DNA of 64,000 nucleotides from Mesolinea sp040772305. Lineage in GTDB: Bacteria; Chloroflexota; Anaerolineae; Anaerolineales; Anaerolineaceae. The translations under genes were made by a program, and so were the position numbers. The first letter of the stretch is position 1. Every line of letters begins with the position of its first letter. The DNA lies in assembly GCA_040772305.1 (NCBI GenBank), contig JAXGYK010000001.1:806001-870000 (forward strand). The letters are read 5' to 3'. Shown piece by piece: positions 52,455-61,079 of this stretch. The notes beneath the pieces are model-generated. The model saw only the letters and a list, made by a program, of their open reading frames with translations, ran no database searches and had not been told where the DNA came from.

Positions 52455-53210
52455 ATGGATAAGAATAAAATTCAAGCCAAGAATATGGGGTATTACTTAC
52501 TTCTGAACAACCTGAACGATCAGGAAACAGCAGTAATACAAACTATTATCCGTAATATTGAATCGGGGGCAGGCAGGGTAAGCATTACTCAGGTAGCGGC
52601 AGAAAATTATGTATCTACTGCTTTTATCAGTAAGCTCGGTAAAAAACTGGGTTTTAGCGGTTATACCGAGCTTTATTACCATCTGCAGAAAAAACGCGAA
52701 GAAGAAAATACAGTCCAAGAATTCGCCATCCCCTATGACGAAGCCAGCTACCTTAAACTAGCTGAAATCCTGGAAGAAAATCGCCAAAGGAACGCTTTTG
52801 TAGTCGGCGAGGGCTTTGGCTCTGTAGTTGCGAATTACATCAGCCGCAGAATGGCAATTTGCGGTTTTTTGATGTACAGCGGCGTCCATTTTTATGACTA
52901 TGTGATTTTTCGCGAACAGAACCGCAAAAAAGGTTTAAGCTCGAACATTGAAGCATCCTTCATTATCGCAATTTCCCAAAGCGGTGAAACAGCTAATGTC
53001 TTAGAAAATGTGAAAAGGGCAAAACAGCATAAGTTCAAGGCAATTGCCTTTACCCGGGTGGCAGAAAGCAGGCTTGCCCGAGAAGCTGACGTTTTGTTTT
53101 TGATTGACCCTGTAAAGCAAGTCCTGGTGGGGCAGCTTCCTAATACCTTTTTTGGAAAAACAATCCTCCTTTTTGAGCAGCTCTTAAGTCGTTTTCTCTA
53201 CAGAACTTAA
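52455..53210 (+). CDS. MurR/RpiR-family transcriptional regulator
   Basis: Regulator of 251 aa. The N-terminal HTH_6 domain (NNLNDQETAVIQTIIRN ... VSITQVAAENYVSTAFISKLGKKLGF) is followed by a SIS domain with VVGEGFGSVVANYISRR and ISQSGETANV, which binds phosphosugars or similar phosphate esters. This ligand class fits the phosphatase and Ugp-like operon that begins 90 nt downstream on the same strand. ATG at 52455 chosen because GGGG lies just upstream; an in-frame earlier start overlaps the promoter. Confidence 0.9.
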   Translation: MDKNKIQAKNMGYYLLLNNLNDQETAVIQTIIRNIESGAGRVSITQVAAENYVSTAFISKLGKKLGFSGYTELYYHLQKKREEENTVQEFAIPYDEASYLKLAEILEENRQRNAFVVGEGFGSVVANYISRRMAICGFLMYSGVHFYDYVIFREQNRKKGLSSNIEASFIIAISQSGETANVLENVKRAKQHKFKAIAFTRVAESRLAREADVLFLIDPVKQVLVGQLPNTFFGKTILLFEQLLSRFLYRT

Positions 53211-53243
53211 GTTATTCCAAATTTAAACACGCCGATAAAAATC

Positions 53244-53261
53244 TTTTACCGAAACGTAAAA
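53244..53261 (+). promoter_or_regulatory. candidate operator upstream of the phosphoester operon
   Basis: TTTTAC (53244-53249) and GTAAAA (53256-53261) form an inverted repeat with CGAAAC between. It lies 20 nt before TATACT (53282-53287), the likely -10 of the HAD gene, in the gap after the RpiR gene, so it is a candidate RpiR site. Confidence 0.35.
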
Positions 53262-53300
53262 CTCTTTTAGGTTAAGCCTGCTATACTGACTTGAGCTAAG

Positions 53301-54098
53301 ATGACACGTTCTATTGCTGCATTTTCAAGCATTCAATTCATTCTTTTTGATTTGGACGGAACGGTGTACCAAGATCTGAATGTGCACCACTATTACATTC
53401 CCTTCCTTGTTGAAAACTCAAAATATGCTGATTGGGATCTTGCTCTTTGCCAGTTTTGTGATAAGGTATTGGCGGGTGAGGCGCTCCAGATGAATGCCTT
53501 TTACCTCCCAAGCAGTCGCGATTTTAATAGTCCCGAAGAGTTGTTTAAGCATATTGCCGCTACGCAGATACCGGAAGCTGAACCGGAAGCGATAAATCTT
53601 GGGGACTTGTGGGCACTGCTAAGCTTAATTGGATCCAGCCTGGGACTCACGGAAAATGGACGGGGAGAGGAACTGTACCTGCGGACACGGGCAAAAATGC
53701 TGGCTAATGCCGAGCCTGTTGATCCGCGCTTTCGACAGGTCTTAGACCGTCTTACCCAGAACTACCTTACCATTCTGATGAGTAATTCGGGCCAGGAGGT
53801 CGCCGAAGAGTACTTAAGCGCTATCGGCTTAAAGGATGCTTTTACCGTGTCGAAGTTTTCCGCCGGGAAACCACATGACCTTTTAGTTAGTCTGGATACG
53901 ATAGATAATAAGATACTTCAATCACCCAGTGCGCTGCTCTCCATCGGAGATTTTTACTACAACGATCTGGCGCTGCTCAGAGAGCTTGGCGCGAAATCAG
54001 TTTGGATGAACCCATTTCCGGGCGTGAAATCTATGCCCTGCGATTTGGAGTTGAGGTCCGTACAGGACTTACGGATGTTTTTGGAAAAGTTAGTTTGA
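53301..54098 (+). CDS. HAD-superfamily hydrolase
   Basis: Cytoplasmic phosphatase of 265 aa. Motif I is FILFDLDGTVYQD with nucleophile D17 and D19, motif II MSNSGQEV, motif III-region KFSAGKPHDLLVSL, and motif IV IGDFYYNDLALLRELG. The cap inserted after motif I (about residues 25-130) is helical, as in subfamily I; pyrimidine-5'-nucleotidase-like enzymes look similar. It likely removes a phosphate from an imported or internally produced compound. TATACT lies 13 nt before the ATG; no clear Shine-Dalgarno site. The binding-protein gene begins 17 nt after the stop. Confidence 0.85.
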   Translation: MTRSIAAFSSIQFILFDLDGTVYQDLNVHHYYIPFLVENSKYADWDLALCQFCDKVLAGEALQMNAFYLPSSRDFNSPEELFKHIAATQIPEAEPEAINLGDLWALLSLIGSSLGLTENGRGEELYLRTRAKMLANAEPVDPRFRQVLDRLTQNYLTILMSNSGQEVAEEYLSAIGLKDAFTVSKFSAGKPHDLLVSLDTIDNKILQSPSALLSIGDFYYNDLALLRELGAKSVWMNPFPGVKSMPCDLELRSVQDLRMFLEKLV

Positions 54099-54115
54099 AG
54101 AAAAGAGGAAATAAG

Positions 54116-55462
54116 ATGAAAAAGCTGTTATTTGCCGTTTTATCACTTTTTATGGTGATAAGCATCCTGGCAGGATGTGCGTCACAGCCTGCCCCAGCCC
54201 CTACCAGTGCAGCAGAACCGCCTAAGGAAGCTGCGCCTGAAACGAAACCCAGTGAAGCAGCGCCGGAACCAGCCAAAGCAGCTGAACCTATCGAAATTAC
54301 GATGTGGCATACCCTGGGCGAACATCATCAGGCTGCTCTGGACAAGATTATTGAAGACTTTAATGCCTCTCAGGACGAAGTCAAAATGATTGCGATTGCT
54401 CAGCCCTATCAGGACTATTGGGCCAAAGTAATGCAGGCAGTTCGGAACGGTACCGGACCTGACCTGGTGGGTGCCTTCCCTACAGAGGCTGTGAACTACA
54501 TGGCTGATGATCTGCTGGTGGATTTTGCGCCTTTCATTAACGACCCTGAAATTGGTATCCCTGGCTTTAAAGAAAGCCTCTCCGGTGATCTTTATGGCGA
54601 GATCACGCAGTGGGATCCCGACAAGATCTATCTTTTCCCGGCAATCAGCACCAGTGAAGTGCTCTTCTACAACAAAACCATGTTTGATGAGCTTGGACTT
54701 GAACCTCCAAAGACCTGGAAAGATGTTGAAAACTACAGCAAGGTCATTCGCGAAAAGAAGGGCATCCCCGGCTTTGGAACTGACTCTGCCATTGATACCT
54801 GGCAAGGTTTGATTAAGCAGGCAGGCAGCGATTACATTGACCCCGTTACCAAAACGGTCAAGTTCAATAACGAGATCGGTCTTGCGCAATTAACCTGGTT
54901 TGCTGACAATGTAAAAGCCGGCAACTTCAGGTTGGTTGGAGAAGACTATTATTTCTCGAACCCCTTTGGTTCCGAGGCCGTTGGGTCTTATATCGGTTCT
55001 TCTGCCGGTATTGATTATGTGAGGGGCGCTGTTGGTGATAAGTTTGAAGTAGGCTGCGTTCCAATCCCGCAGGAAGGTACTGTGCCATATATTTCTTCCT
55101 GGGGCACTGGCTACATGTCCTTTAAGTCTACTGAAGAAAAGGCCGAAGCAGTTTACAAGTTCCTGCGCTTCTTGATTGAGCCCGAAACTTTGGCAAACTG
55201 GGCGATTGCCTTTGGCGCTATCCCTGCTTATAAGGAAGCCCGGGAGTTACCGGTTTATCAGGACTATCTGAAAACCAACATTGCCGCCAAGGCGCTCTAT
55301 GAGCAGATTGACCGCATGAGCTTCCTGAGCAGCATTCCTGGTTCAGCTGCAGTACGCACGCACATTGACAAAATGATCCAGGAAGCAGCAATGGGCGTTT
55401 TGGAGCCGCAGGCTGCATTGGATGCCGCCGAAGCTGCCTGCAACGCTGACCTGCAGCAGTAA
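54116..55462 (+). CDS. ABC transporter substrate-binding lipoprotein, UgpB-like
   Basis: Family 1 solute-binding lipoprotein of 448 aa. Signal peptide MKKLLFAVLSLFMVISILAGC with lipobox; an Ala/Pro/Glu linker to about residue 60; then IEITMWHTLGEHHQAALDKIIEDFN and GTGPDLVGAFPTEAV, close in layout to sn-glycerol-3-phosphate-binding UgpB proteins. Within an operon of phosphatases and phosphodiesterases it probably binds a phosphoester, though a sugar ligand cannot be excluded. AGAGGAA precedes the ATG at 54116. A long hairpin follows the gene. Confidence 0.9.
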   Translation: MKKLLFAVLSLFMVISILAGCASQPAPAPTSAAEPPKEAAPETKPSEAAPEPAKAAEPIEITMWHTLGEHHQAALDKIIEDFNASQDEVKMIAIAQPYQDYWAKVMQAVRNGTGPDLVGAFPTEAVNYMADDLLVDFAPFINDPEIGIPGFKESLSGDLYGEITQWDPDKIYLFPAISTSEVLFYNKTMFDELGLEPPKTWKDVENYSKVIREKKGIPGFGTDSAIDTWQGLIKQAGSDYIDPVTKTVKFNNEIGLAQLTWFADNVKAGNFRLVGEDYYFSNPFGSEAVGSYIGSSAGIDYVRGAVGDKFEVGCVPIPQEGTVPYISSWGTGYMSFKSTEEKAEAVYKFLRFLIEPETLANWAIAFGAIPAYKEARELPVYQDYLKTNIAAKALYEQIDRMSFLSSIPGSAAVRTHIDKMIQEAAMGVLEPQAALDAAEAACNADLQQ

Positions 55463-55490
55463 GAAGATAGGTAAGCTAATTTAATTAAAG

Positions 55491-55532
55491 GAAGTCAAGC
55501 AGCAAAAGATATGATTTCAGCTGCTTGACTTC
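55491..55532 (+). terminator. intercistronic stem-loop after the binding-protein gene
   Basis: GAAGTCAAGCAGC (55491-55503) pairs over 13 bp with GCTGCTTGACTTC (55520-55532). There is no T-run. As after the binding-protein gene at 27555, it likely raises the level of that mRNA segment relative to downstream genes. Confidence 0.65.
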
Positions 55533-55560
55533 ATCTGTACCCGGAACAAAGGAGAGAACT

Positions 55561-56988
55561 GTGACGATAAAACAAACCGAACTCACCTTTTATTCTGGGA
55601 TTCATACCATTGGCGGGGTGATTGTTTCGGTACGCTATGGATCTGACCGCGTGCTGATGGAGATGGGCGCTGCCTTCGACCCCAAAAAAAATGTTTTTGA
55701 TGGTGTCATCGAGCCGCGTTCAAAAAACTGGCTTACCGATAAACTGCGTTTGGGAATCCTGCCCGAGATTGACGGTTTGTTTCAGGCCAAAGACCTGTCT
55801 GGCTACCCGGCAGTACAGCCTTTTGAAGCGAGCAGCTTAAATTCTGCAGTTTTCATTACCCACTTGCACCTGGACCACATGGCGCATATTGGTACCGTGG
55901 CTCCTGAAATACCCGTTTACATGCATCGAAATGCACAGATTATTGAGCAGGCTCTGGAGCGTACTGGCGAGGGCGTGGATACGAATGGCCGCTCTTATCA
56001 GGACCTTTATCCTTATCAGCCTGTGCGTGTAGGCGAAATTGAAGTGACTCCGGTGCTTTGCCACGACCAAAGTTACTTTGATTTTGCTTTTTTGATTGAA
56101 ACCCCGGACGGGGTGATTTACTGGACAGGCGATTTGGTTTTACATGGCGAAAACCATGTACAAGCCTTTGAGCAGCTGAATTTTTTGAAACCCTATGAAG
56201 TGGATGTGCTGATTTGCGATGCTACCGCATTCATGGATGATGTTTTATTGCCCACTAACCAAAGCCTTGACCCCCACGCCATTCAAGCCAGCCGGGAACT
56301 GCCTGATGGACTTTTGAGCGAGGAAGATTACTACCAGTGGATCTATGATGAAATATCGGGTGCAGCAGGCCTTACGGTGTTCAATTATTACCAGCGCGAA
56401 ATGACGGATGCCCGAAAGCTGATGGATTGGGCCGAAAGCCTGGGTAAAAAATGTGTGTTCGAACCAGATGCGGCTTATCTGGTTCTTAAGTTCTTTGGCA
56501 TTGAACCCTGCGTTTACTACCCTGATTCGGATCGTTTTGGCAAAAATGCCGCTTCCTGGGTTGAGGAACTTCGGCAGAGATCGCATAAGGTAGATCTGGA
56601 TGAAATTCTGTCATCCCCCAACGCGTTTTTGGTGCAGAACAGCTATCGTCACATTATGGAATTATTCAGTTTGCCGAAAGGGACCTATTTACATATGGGT
56701 GGAATGCCCTTAGGCCCTTATGATCCGGCATTTGACAAGATGCTGATGCTGGTAGAAAAAGCGGGTTTCAAATTTACCAGCTTTTCTTCCAAAAACTACT
56801 TTTCGCATGCCTATCCCAGCCAGGTAAAATACTTCGTCGATACAATCAACCCGCATGTCCTTATCCCCTGCCACTCCTATAACCCGGAACGTCTGCTGCC
56901 AAAAGACGGGCAGCAGTTGATCCCCACCCTGGGAAGAACCTATGTCCTGCGGGATCATCACTTAAGTGAAAAGAACTTGGATATCTAA
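55561..56988 (+). CDS. MBL-fold hydrolase, large
   Basis: Metallo-beta-lactamase-fold protein of 475 aa. The N-terminus FYSGIHTIGGVIVSVRYGSDR resembles RNase J-like proteins; the metal motif is FITHLHLDHMAHIG (H101, H103, D105, H106), followed by CHDQSYFDFAFLIET, IYWTGDLVLHGE, and the late IPCHSYNPE. No beta-CASP KH tail is clear. It probably cleaves a phosphodiester or other ester; substrate unknown. GTG start with GGAGAG upstream. The next gene starts at the base after its stop, so the two are tightly coupled. Confidence 0.8.
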   Translation: MTIKQTELTFYSGIHTIGGVIVSVRYGSDRVLMEMGAAFDPKKNVFDGVIEPRSKNWLTDKLRLGILPEIDGLFQAKDLSGYPAVQPFEASSLNSAVFITHLHLDHMAHIGTVAPEIPVYMHRNAQIIEQALERTGEGVDTNGRSYQDLYPYQPVRVGEIEVTPVLCHDQSYFDFAFLIETPDGVIYWTGDLVLHGENHVQAFEQLNFLKPYEVDVLICDATAFMDDVLLPTNQSLDPHAIQASRELPDGLLSEEDYYQWIYDEISGAAGLTVFNYYQREMTDARKLMDWAESLGKKCVFEPDAAYLVLKFFGIEPCVYYPDSDRFGKNAASWVEELRQRSHKVDLDEILSSPNAFLVQNSYRHIMELFSLPKGTYLHMGGMPLGPYDPAFDKMLMLVEKAGFKFTSFSSKNYFSHAYPSQVKYFVDTINPHVLIPCHSYNPERLLPKDGQQLIPTLGRTYVLRDHHLSEKNLDI

Positions 56989-58296
56989 ATGAAGCTGCTG
57001 GTTTTTGTCATTGATGCACTCTGTTCCCATGATTTGGAATGGATGATGGCCATGCCCCATTTCTCGATGCTTTTTGAGAAAGGGTCATATGTGCGCAGCA
57101 TCCTGCCGGTACATCCTGCTCTAACCTATTCGTGTCATACTGCCATCCTTACCGGCAGGTATGTGGATGGTCATGGCATTCTGCACAACGAGGCGCTTGA
57201 GCGCGGTGGAAAGACAGGTTTGCCCTGGCATAACATGCGCAGAGATATTAAGGTGCCTACGCTGATGGACTATGCCCGTGAAGCCGGTCTGAGCACCTGC
57301 TCTCTGAGCTGGCCAGTTTCAGGCGCTGCTGACCTGGACTTTAATTTCCCGATGATTGTGCCCTACGATTACTATGGCTACGAACCGGAAAAGTGGCTTG
57401 AAGGCACTGCAACGAAGAATCTGATGGATGCTTACTTCTGGAAATACGGCCGTTATCTCAAAGGTTTGGACCGCAGCTTGGACCTCTTTACCATGGCAGT
57501 TGCCCCCGACATTATTGAGGATTTTGGGCAACCGGATGTGATGCTGGTAAAGATGTGCGATTTGGACAGCGTGCGCCATACATTTGGGGTTTACCACGAA
57601 CGTACTCACGAACAGCTGCGCAAGCACGACCAGGAATTTGGCGTTTTGCTTGAAACGGTACGCAGATATGGTGATTTTGAAAACACTAACTTTGTTATTG
57701 TGGGTGATCATGGGCAAACAGATGTTGAAGATGTGCTCAATATCAATCGTTTGTTTGCTAATGAAGGCTTTATCGAGCTTGACGAGAAGGGAAAGCTAAT
57801 TTCTTTTGAAGCTTTTGGACATTCAGCCGGTTTGTCCTGTTTCATTGAAGTGGCCAACCCTGAGGATACTGCCCAGCTTGAACGGGTGCGTGCCTTCCTC
57901 GAAACCCTGAAGGATGATCCAAATATCAAGCTAAGATACGTATTGGATAAAGACCAGGCTAAAGCGGAATACCATTTGACAGGACCTTTTGACTTTGTAA
58001 TTGAGAGTGACCGTAATGTATCATTTTCTGACCGCCTGGATAACAGCGAGGTTTGGGTCAGCCGCGAGCCGGGAGACCATAAGATTGGTATGGCTACCCA
58101 TGGCAGCCGACCTGACCGTCTGGAAACAACAGCGTTAATTGTCTGCGGGCCAGGGTTTGTACCTGGAGTTAAACTTGATCAGGCAAATATGGTGGATATT
58201 GCACCAACCCTGGCGGAGATTCTGGGCCTGAGCATGGAAAACTGCGATGGTCAAGCCATTAAGGAACTGATTAGAACACATGAAAGCAAGCGTTGA
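56989..58296 (+). CDS. alkaline phosphatase superfamily protein (type I phosphodiesterase / NPP-like)
   Basis: Metal-dependent phosphodiesterase or pyrophosphatase of 435 aa. D9 in LVFVIDALCSHD is the first metal ligand; the nucleophile is most likely Thr46 in PALTYSCHTAILTGRY; DGHGILHNE follows; VMLVKMCDLDSVRHTFG and VIVGDHGQTDV contribute the remaining Asp and His ligands, and MATHGSRP the last His. This is the NPP pattern, usually cleaving nucleotide or glycerophospho-diesters. Lack of a signal peptide means it works in the cytoplasm. It overlaps the ATPase gene by 17 nt. Confidence 0.88.
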   Translation: MKLLVFVIDALCSHDLEWMMAMPHFSMLFEKGSYVRSILPVHPALTYSCHTAILTGRYVDGHGILHNEALERGGKTGLPWHNMRRDIKVPTLMDYAREAGLSTCSLSWPVSGAADLDFNFPMIVPYDYYGYEPEKWLEGTATKNLMDAYFWKYGRYLKGLDRSLDLFTMAVAPDIIEDFGQPDVMLVKMCDLDSVRHTFGVYHERTHEQLRKHDQEFGVLLETVRRYGDFENTNFVIVGDHGQTDVEDVLNINRLFANEGFIELDEKGKLISFEAFGHSAGLSCFIEVANPEDTAQLERVRAFLETLKDDPNIKLRYVLDKDQAKAEYHLTGPFDFVIESDRNVSFSDRLDNSEVWVSREPGDHKIGMATHGSRPDRLETTALIVCGPGFVPGVKLDQANMVDIAPTLAEILGLSMENCDGQAIKELIRTHESKR

Positions 58297-59335
58297 AAAC
58301 CTTACAAAACGATTTGACTCGGTAGTAGCAATAGAGAACCTTACGGCTACTTTTAAGAGCGGGGAACTGATTGCCTTACTGGGACCTTCAGGTTGCGGTA
58401 AAAGCACAATGCTCAACATGCTTTCCGGGATTATTCCGGTCTCGGAAGGGAAAGTTTTTTTTGACGACAAGGATGTAACCGAGTTACCTCCGCAAAAACG
58501 CAATGTGGGGCTTGTTTTCCAGAATTACGCTCTTTACCCCCATATGACTGTGTTGGAGAACATTTGCTTTCCACTTTCAGTAAAGCGTATACCTAAGAAA
58601 CTTGTCCTCGAAAAGGCCCAGGAAATGGCAGCTTTGGTCCAAATTGCCGACCTGATGAAACGCAAACCGCACGAACTTTCCGGCGGCCAGCAACAGCGCG
58701 TAGCAATCGCGCGGGCATTAATCAAATCGCCCTCATTTCTCCTGCTTGATGAACCCCTTTCTAATCTGGATGCCAAGCTGCGGGTGGAAATGCGTGAAGA
58801 AATTCGGCGTATCCAGCGCGAAGCGGGCGTTACAACCATCTTTGTCACCCATGATCAGGAAGAAGCCAGCAGTATTGCGGATAGCATCATGCTGCTCAAA
58901 AATGGGGTTGTGCAGCAGTATGACACGGTGCGCAGTTTGTATGATGACCCTGCCAACCTCTTTGTGGCTGAGTTCCTCGGGGCGCCGGCAATCAACCAGC
59001 TAAAGGGTCGGCTGGGTCCGGACGGATTTTTAGCAGACGAAGCCAGCACTCCGATTGCAATTGGTAAGCAGCTCGGGTTTAATGGAAAGGCTGTCCTGGC
59101 AGTACGCCCTGAAAGCTTAAGCGTAAACAAGCGGACAAAAGATTTTGAAGCTGCCGTAATTGACCATTATCTCGCTGGGAAAGACGCTTTGGCAGTCGTG
59201 GACTATGCCGGGCAACGCTTACGGGCCTTTGTTGATCCCGAAGAGCAAATTGCTGCAGGCGATTTGGTAAGCCTGGGCTTCAAGAACCGGGGTGTATTTC
59301 TTTTTGATCAGAACACCGGCGAGCGATTGCTATGA
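58280..59335 (+). CDS. ABC transporter ATPase, UgpC/MsiK type
   Basis: Nucleotide-binding subunit of 351 aa. Walker A GPSGCGKST (from residue 35), Q-loop VFQNYALYPHMTV, signature LSGGQQQRVAIARAL, Walker B LLLDEPLSNLDAKLR, H-loop FVTHDQEEA. The C-terminal regulatory OB-like domain (about 240-351) is that of the CUT1 carbohydrate/glycerol-phosphate subfamily, often shared between transporters. It energises the two permeases next to it and could also serve the ATPase-less sugar transporter at 26-29 kb. It overlaps the next gene by 4 nt. Confidence 0.94.
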   Translation: MKASVENLTKRFDSVVAIENLTATFKSGELIALLGPSGCGKSTMLNMLSGIIPVSEGKVFFDDKDVTELPPQKRNVGLVFQNYALYPHMTVLENICFPLSVKRIPKKLVLEKAQEMAALVQIADLMKRKPHELSGGQQQRVAIARALIKSPSFLLLDEPLSNLDAKLRVEMREEIRRIQREAGVTTIFVTHDQEEASSIADSIMLLKNGVVQQYDTVRSLYDDPANLFVAEFLGAPAINQLKGRLGPDGFLADEASTPIAIGKQLGFNGKAVLAVRPESLSVNKRTKDFEAAVIDHYLAGKDALAVVDYAGQRLRAFVDPEEQIAAGDLVSLGFKNRGVFLFDQNTGERLL

Positions 59336-60243
59336 AAAGACGTGCTTATAAGAGTGATGAACGGGTAACTGTTGCTACCTTTTTAAGGCCTGCAGCTTAC
59401 CTGTTTCCGTTCATGCTGGGCATCCTTATTTTTACCGTTTACCCCTTTATCAATGTGGTTTTAATTTCGTTTCGGGAAGATTATCGGGTGCTTACCCGCG
59501 AGTTTGCCGGTTACGGGTTTGGAAATTACGCGCGGGTATTTTCGGACCCAACTTTTGTTAACGCCTTAAAGAACACGGGTACTTATGTTGCTGTAGTTGT
59601 GCCGGCGGCAACGATTATTTCCTTGCTCATTGCTGTTTTACTTAATTCTAAAATTAAACTGCAGGGTCTCTTCCAAACCGCGTATTTTATGCCGATGGTC
59701 ACCTCAGTAACCGCTGTGGGGCTGGTTTTTCGCTGGCTGTTCAATTTTGACTATGGCCTGATAAACTACCTGCTCTCACTCTTTGGCGTTAGCGGGATTA
59801 ACTGGCTCAACGACCCGCGCTACGCAATTTATTCCCTGATTATTTTTGGCACCTGGAGCATGCTCCCCTTTACAATCATCATTCTCCTGGCGGGGCTGCA
59901 GAACATCAACCCTCAGTTTAATGTGGCTGCCAAGGTGGATGGGGCAAGCCCTCTGGATATCTTCTTCCGTATCACCGTGCCGCTTTTGGCTCCAACGATT
60001 GGCTTGGTTATTATCGTCAACATGATTTCGGCTTCCAAGGTGTTTACCGAACTTTTTCCCTTGTTTGGGGGCAAACCGGGGCCAGCGTACTCACTGTATA
60101 CCGTGATCTATTACATGTATGAACAGTTTTACGTTAAATGGCGCCTGGGGCCGGCAGCAGCCAGTGCTATGATCCTCTTTTTGATTGTTCTTGTATTTAC
60201 ATTAATCCAACTGCTGTTACAGCGTAAGTGGAAACATTATTGA
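59332..60243 (+). CDS. ABC transporter permease, UgpA type
   Basis: Permease of 303 aa with six helices. RPAAYLFPFMLGILIFTVYPF is the first membrane region and the EAA loop NVAAKVDGASPLDIFFRITVPLLAP lies near residue 200. Forms the channel with the following gene product. ATGA overlap with the ATPase gene. Confidence 0.93.
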   Translation: MKRRAYKSDERVTVATFLRPAAYLFPFMLGILIFTVYPFINVVLISFREDYRVLTREFAGYGFGNYARVFSDPTFVNALKNTGTYVAVVVPAATIISLLIAVLLNSKIKLQGLFQTAYFMPMVTSVTAVGLVFRWLFNFDYGLINYLLSLFGVSGINWLNDPRYAIYSLIIFGTWSMLPFTIIILLAGLQNINPQFNVAAKVDGASPLDIFFRITVPLLAPTIGLVIIVNMISASKVFTELFPLFGGKPGPAYSLYTVIYYMYEQFYVKWRLGPAAASAMILFLIVLVFTLIQLLLQRKWKHY

Positions 60244-60253
60244 AGGAGTAAGG

Positions 60254-61075
60254 GTGTCCGACTTTATCAAAAAAACATTGATCTATACCCTTTTGACTGT
60301 AGGGGCGATCATTATGGTATTCCCCTTCTTTTGGATGCTGATCTCTTCGCTTAAAACAGCTGCCGAAGTGAATACAACACCCCCTACATTTTGGATGCAA
60401 ACACCCACATTTGAAAACTATGTGTTTGCTTTGCGTACTGCGCCTTTTGCCAGATACTTTCTGAACTCGGTGATCGTAACCGTTGCCTGTGTAGCAGCAA
60501 CCATGTTTACAACTATTTTGGCGGCATTTGCTTTCTCGCGGCTCAAATTCCCGGGCCGTGAAATCCTCTTTGCGATGCTGATCGCGCTGATGATGATTCC
60601 ATTTGAGATGCTGATTATCTCGAATTATTCGACTATGGTTGCCTGGAAACTGATCGACACGCTTCCGGCCTTGATTGTCCCCTTTACCTCCAGCATTTTT
60701 TACACGTACATTTTGCGGAACTTCTTTCTTTCTATTCCGGACAGTTTGTATTGGTCGGCCAGAGTGGATGGCGCTTCCAACTGGACTTACCTCTGGCGCA
60801 TCATGGTGCCCTTGGCCAAGCCCACTTTGGTAACAATCGGATTGCTCAATGCCATTATTGCCTGGAACTCCTTTTTGTGGTCAGTATTAATGATTAATAC
60901 CCAGTCAAAACGCACTTTGCCTTTTGGCTTGTTTGCTTTTACCACTGAAAGCGGCATCCGCTATGAAAGACTGATGGCAGGTGCAACCATTGTGGTTTTG
61001 CCAATGATCATTCTCTTTTTGACCGCTCGCAAAAGTATTGTTACAGGTGTTTCCAGAGGGGGTATGAAGGGTTAA
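60254..61075 (+). CDS. ABC transporter permease, UgpE type
   Basis: Permease of 273 aa with six helices. FPFFWMLISSLKTAAEV, the EAA loop YWSARVDGASNWTYLWRIMVPLAKP (near residue 170) and the ending SIVTGVSRGGMKG are typical. GTG start with AAGGAGTAAGG just upstream. The metallophosphatase gene starts 4 nt after its stop. Confidence 0.93.
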   Translation: MSDFIKKTLIYTLLTVGAIIMVFPFFWMLISSLKTAAEVNTTPPTFWMQTPTFENYVFALRTAPFARYFLNSVIVTVACVAATMFTTILAAFAFSRLKFPGREILFAMLIALMMIPFEMLIISNYSTMVAWKLIDTLPALIVPFTSSIFYTYILRNFFLSIPDSLYWSARVDGASNWTYLWRIMVPLAKPTLVTIGLLNAIIAWNSFLWSVLMINTQSKRTLPFGLFAFTTESGIRYERLMAGATIVVLPMIILFLTARKSIVTGVSRGGMKG

Positions 61076-61079
61076 CAGT

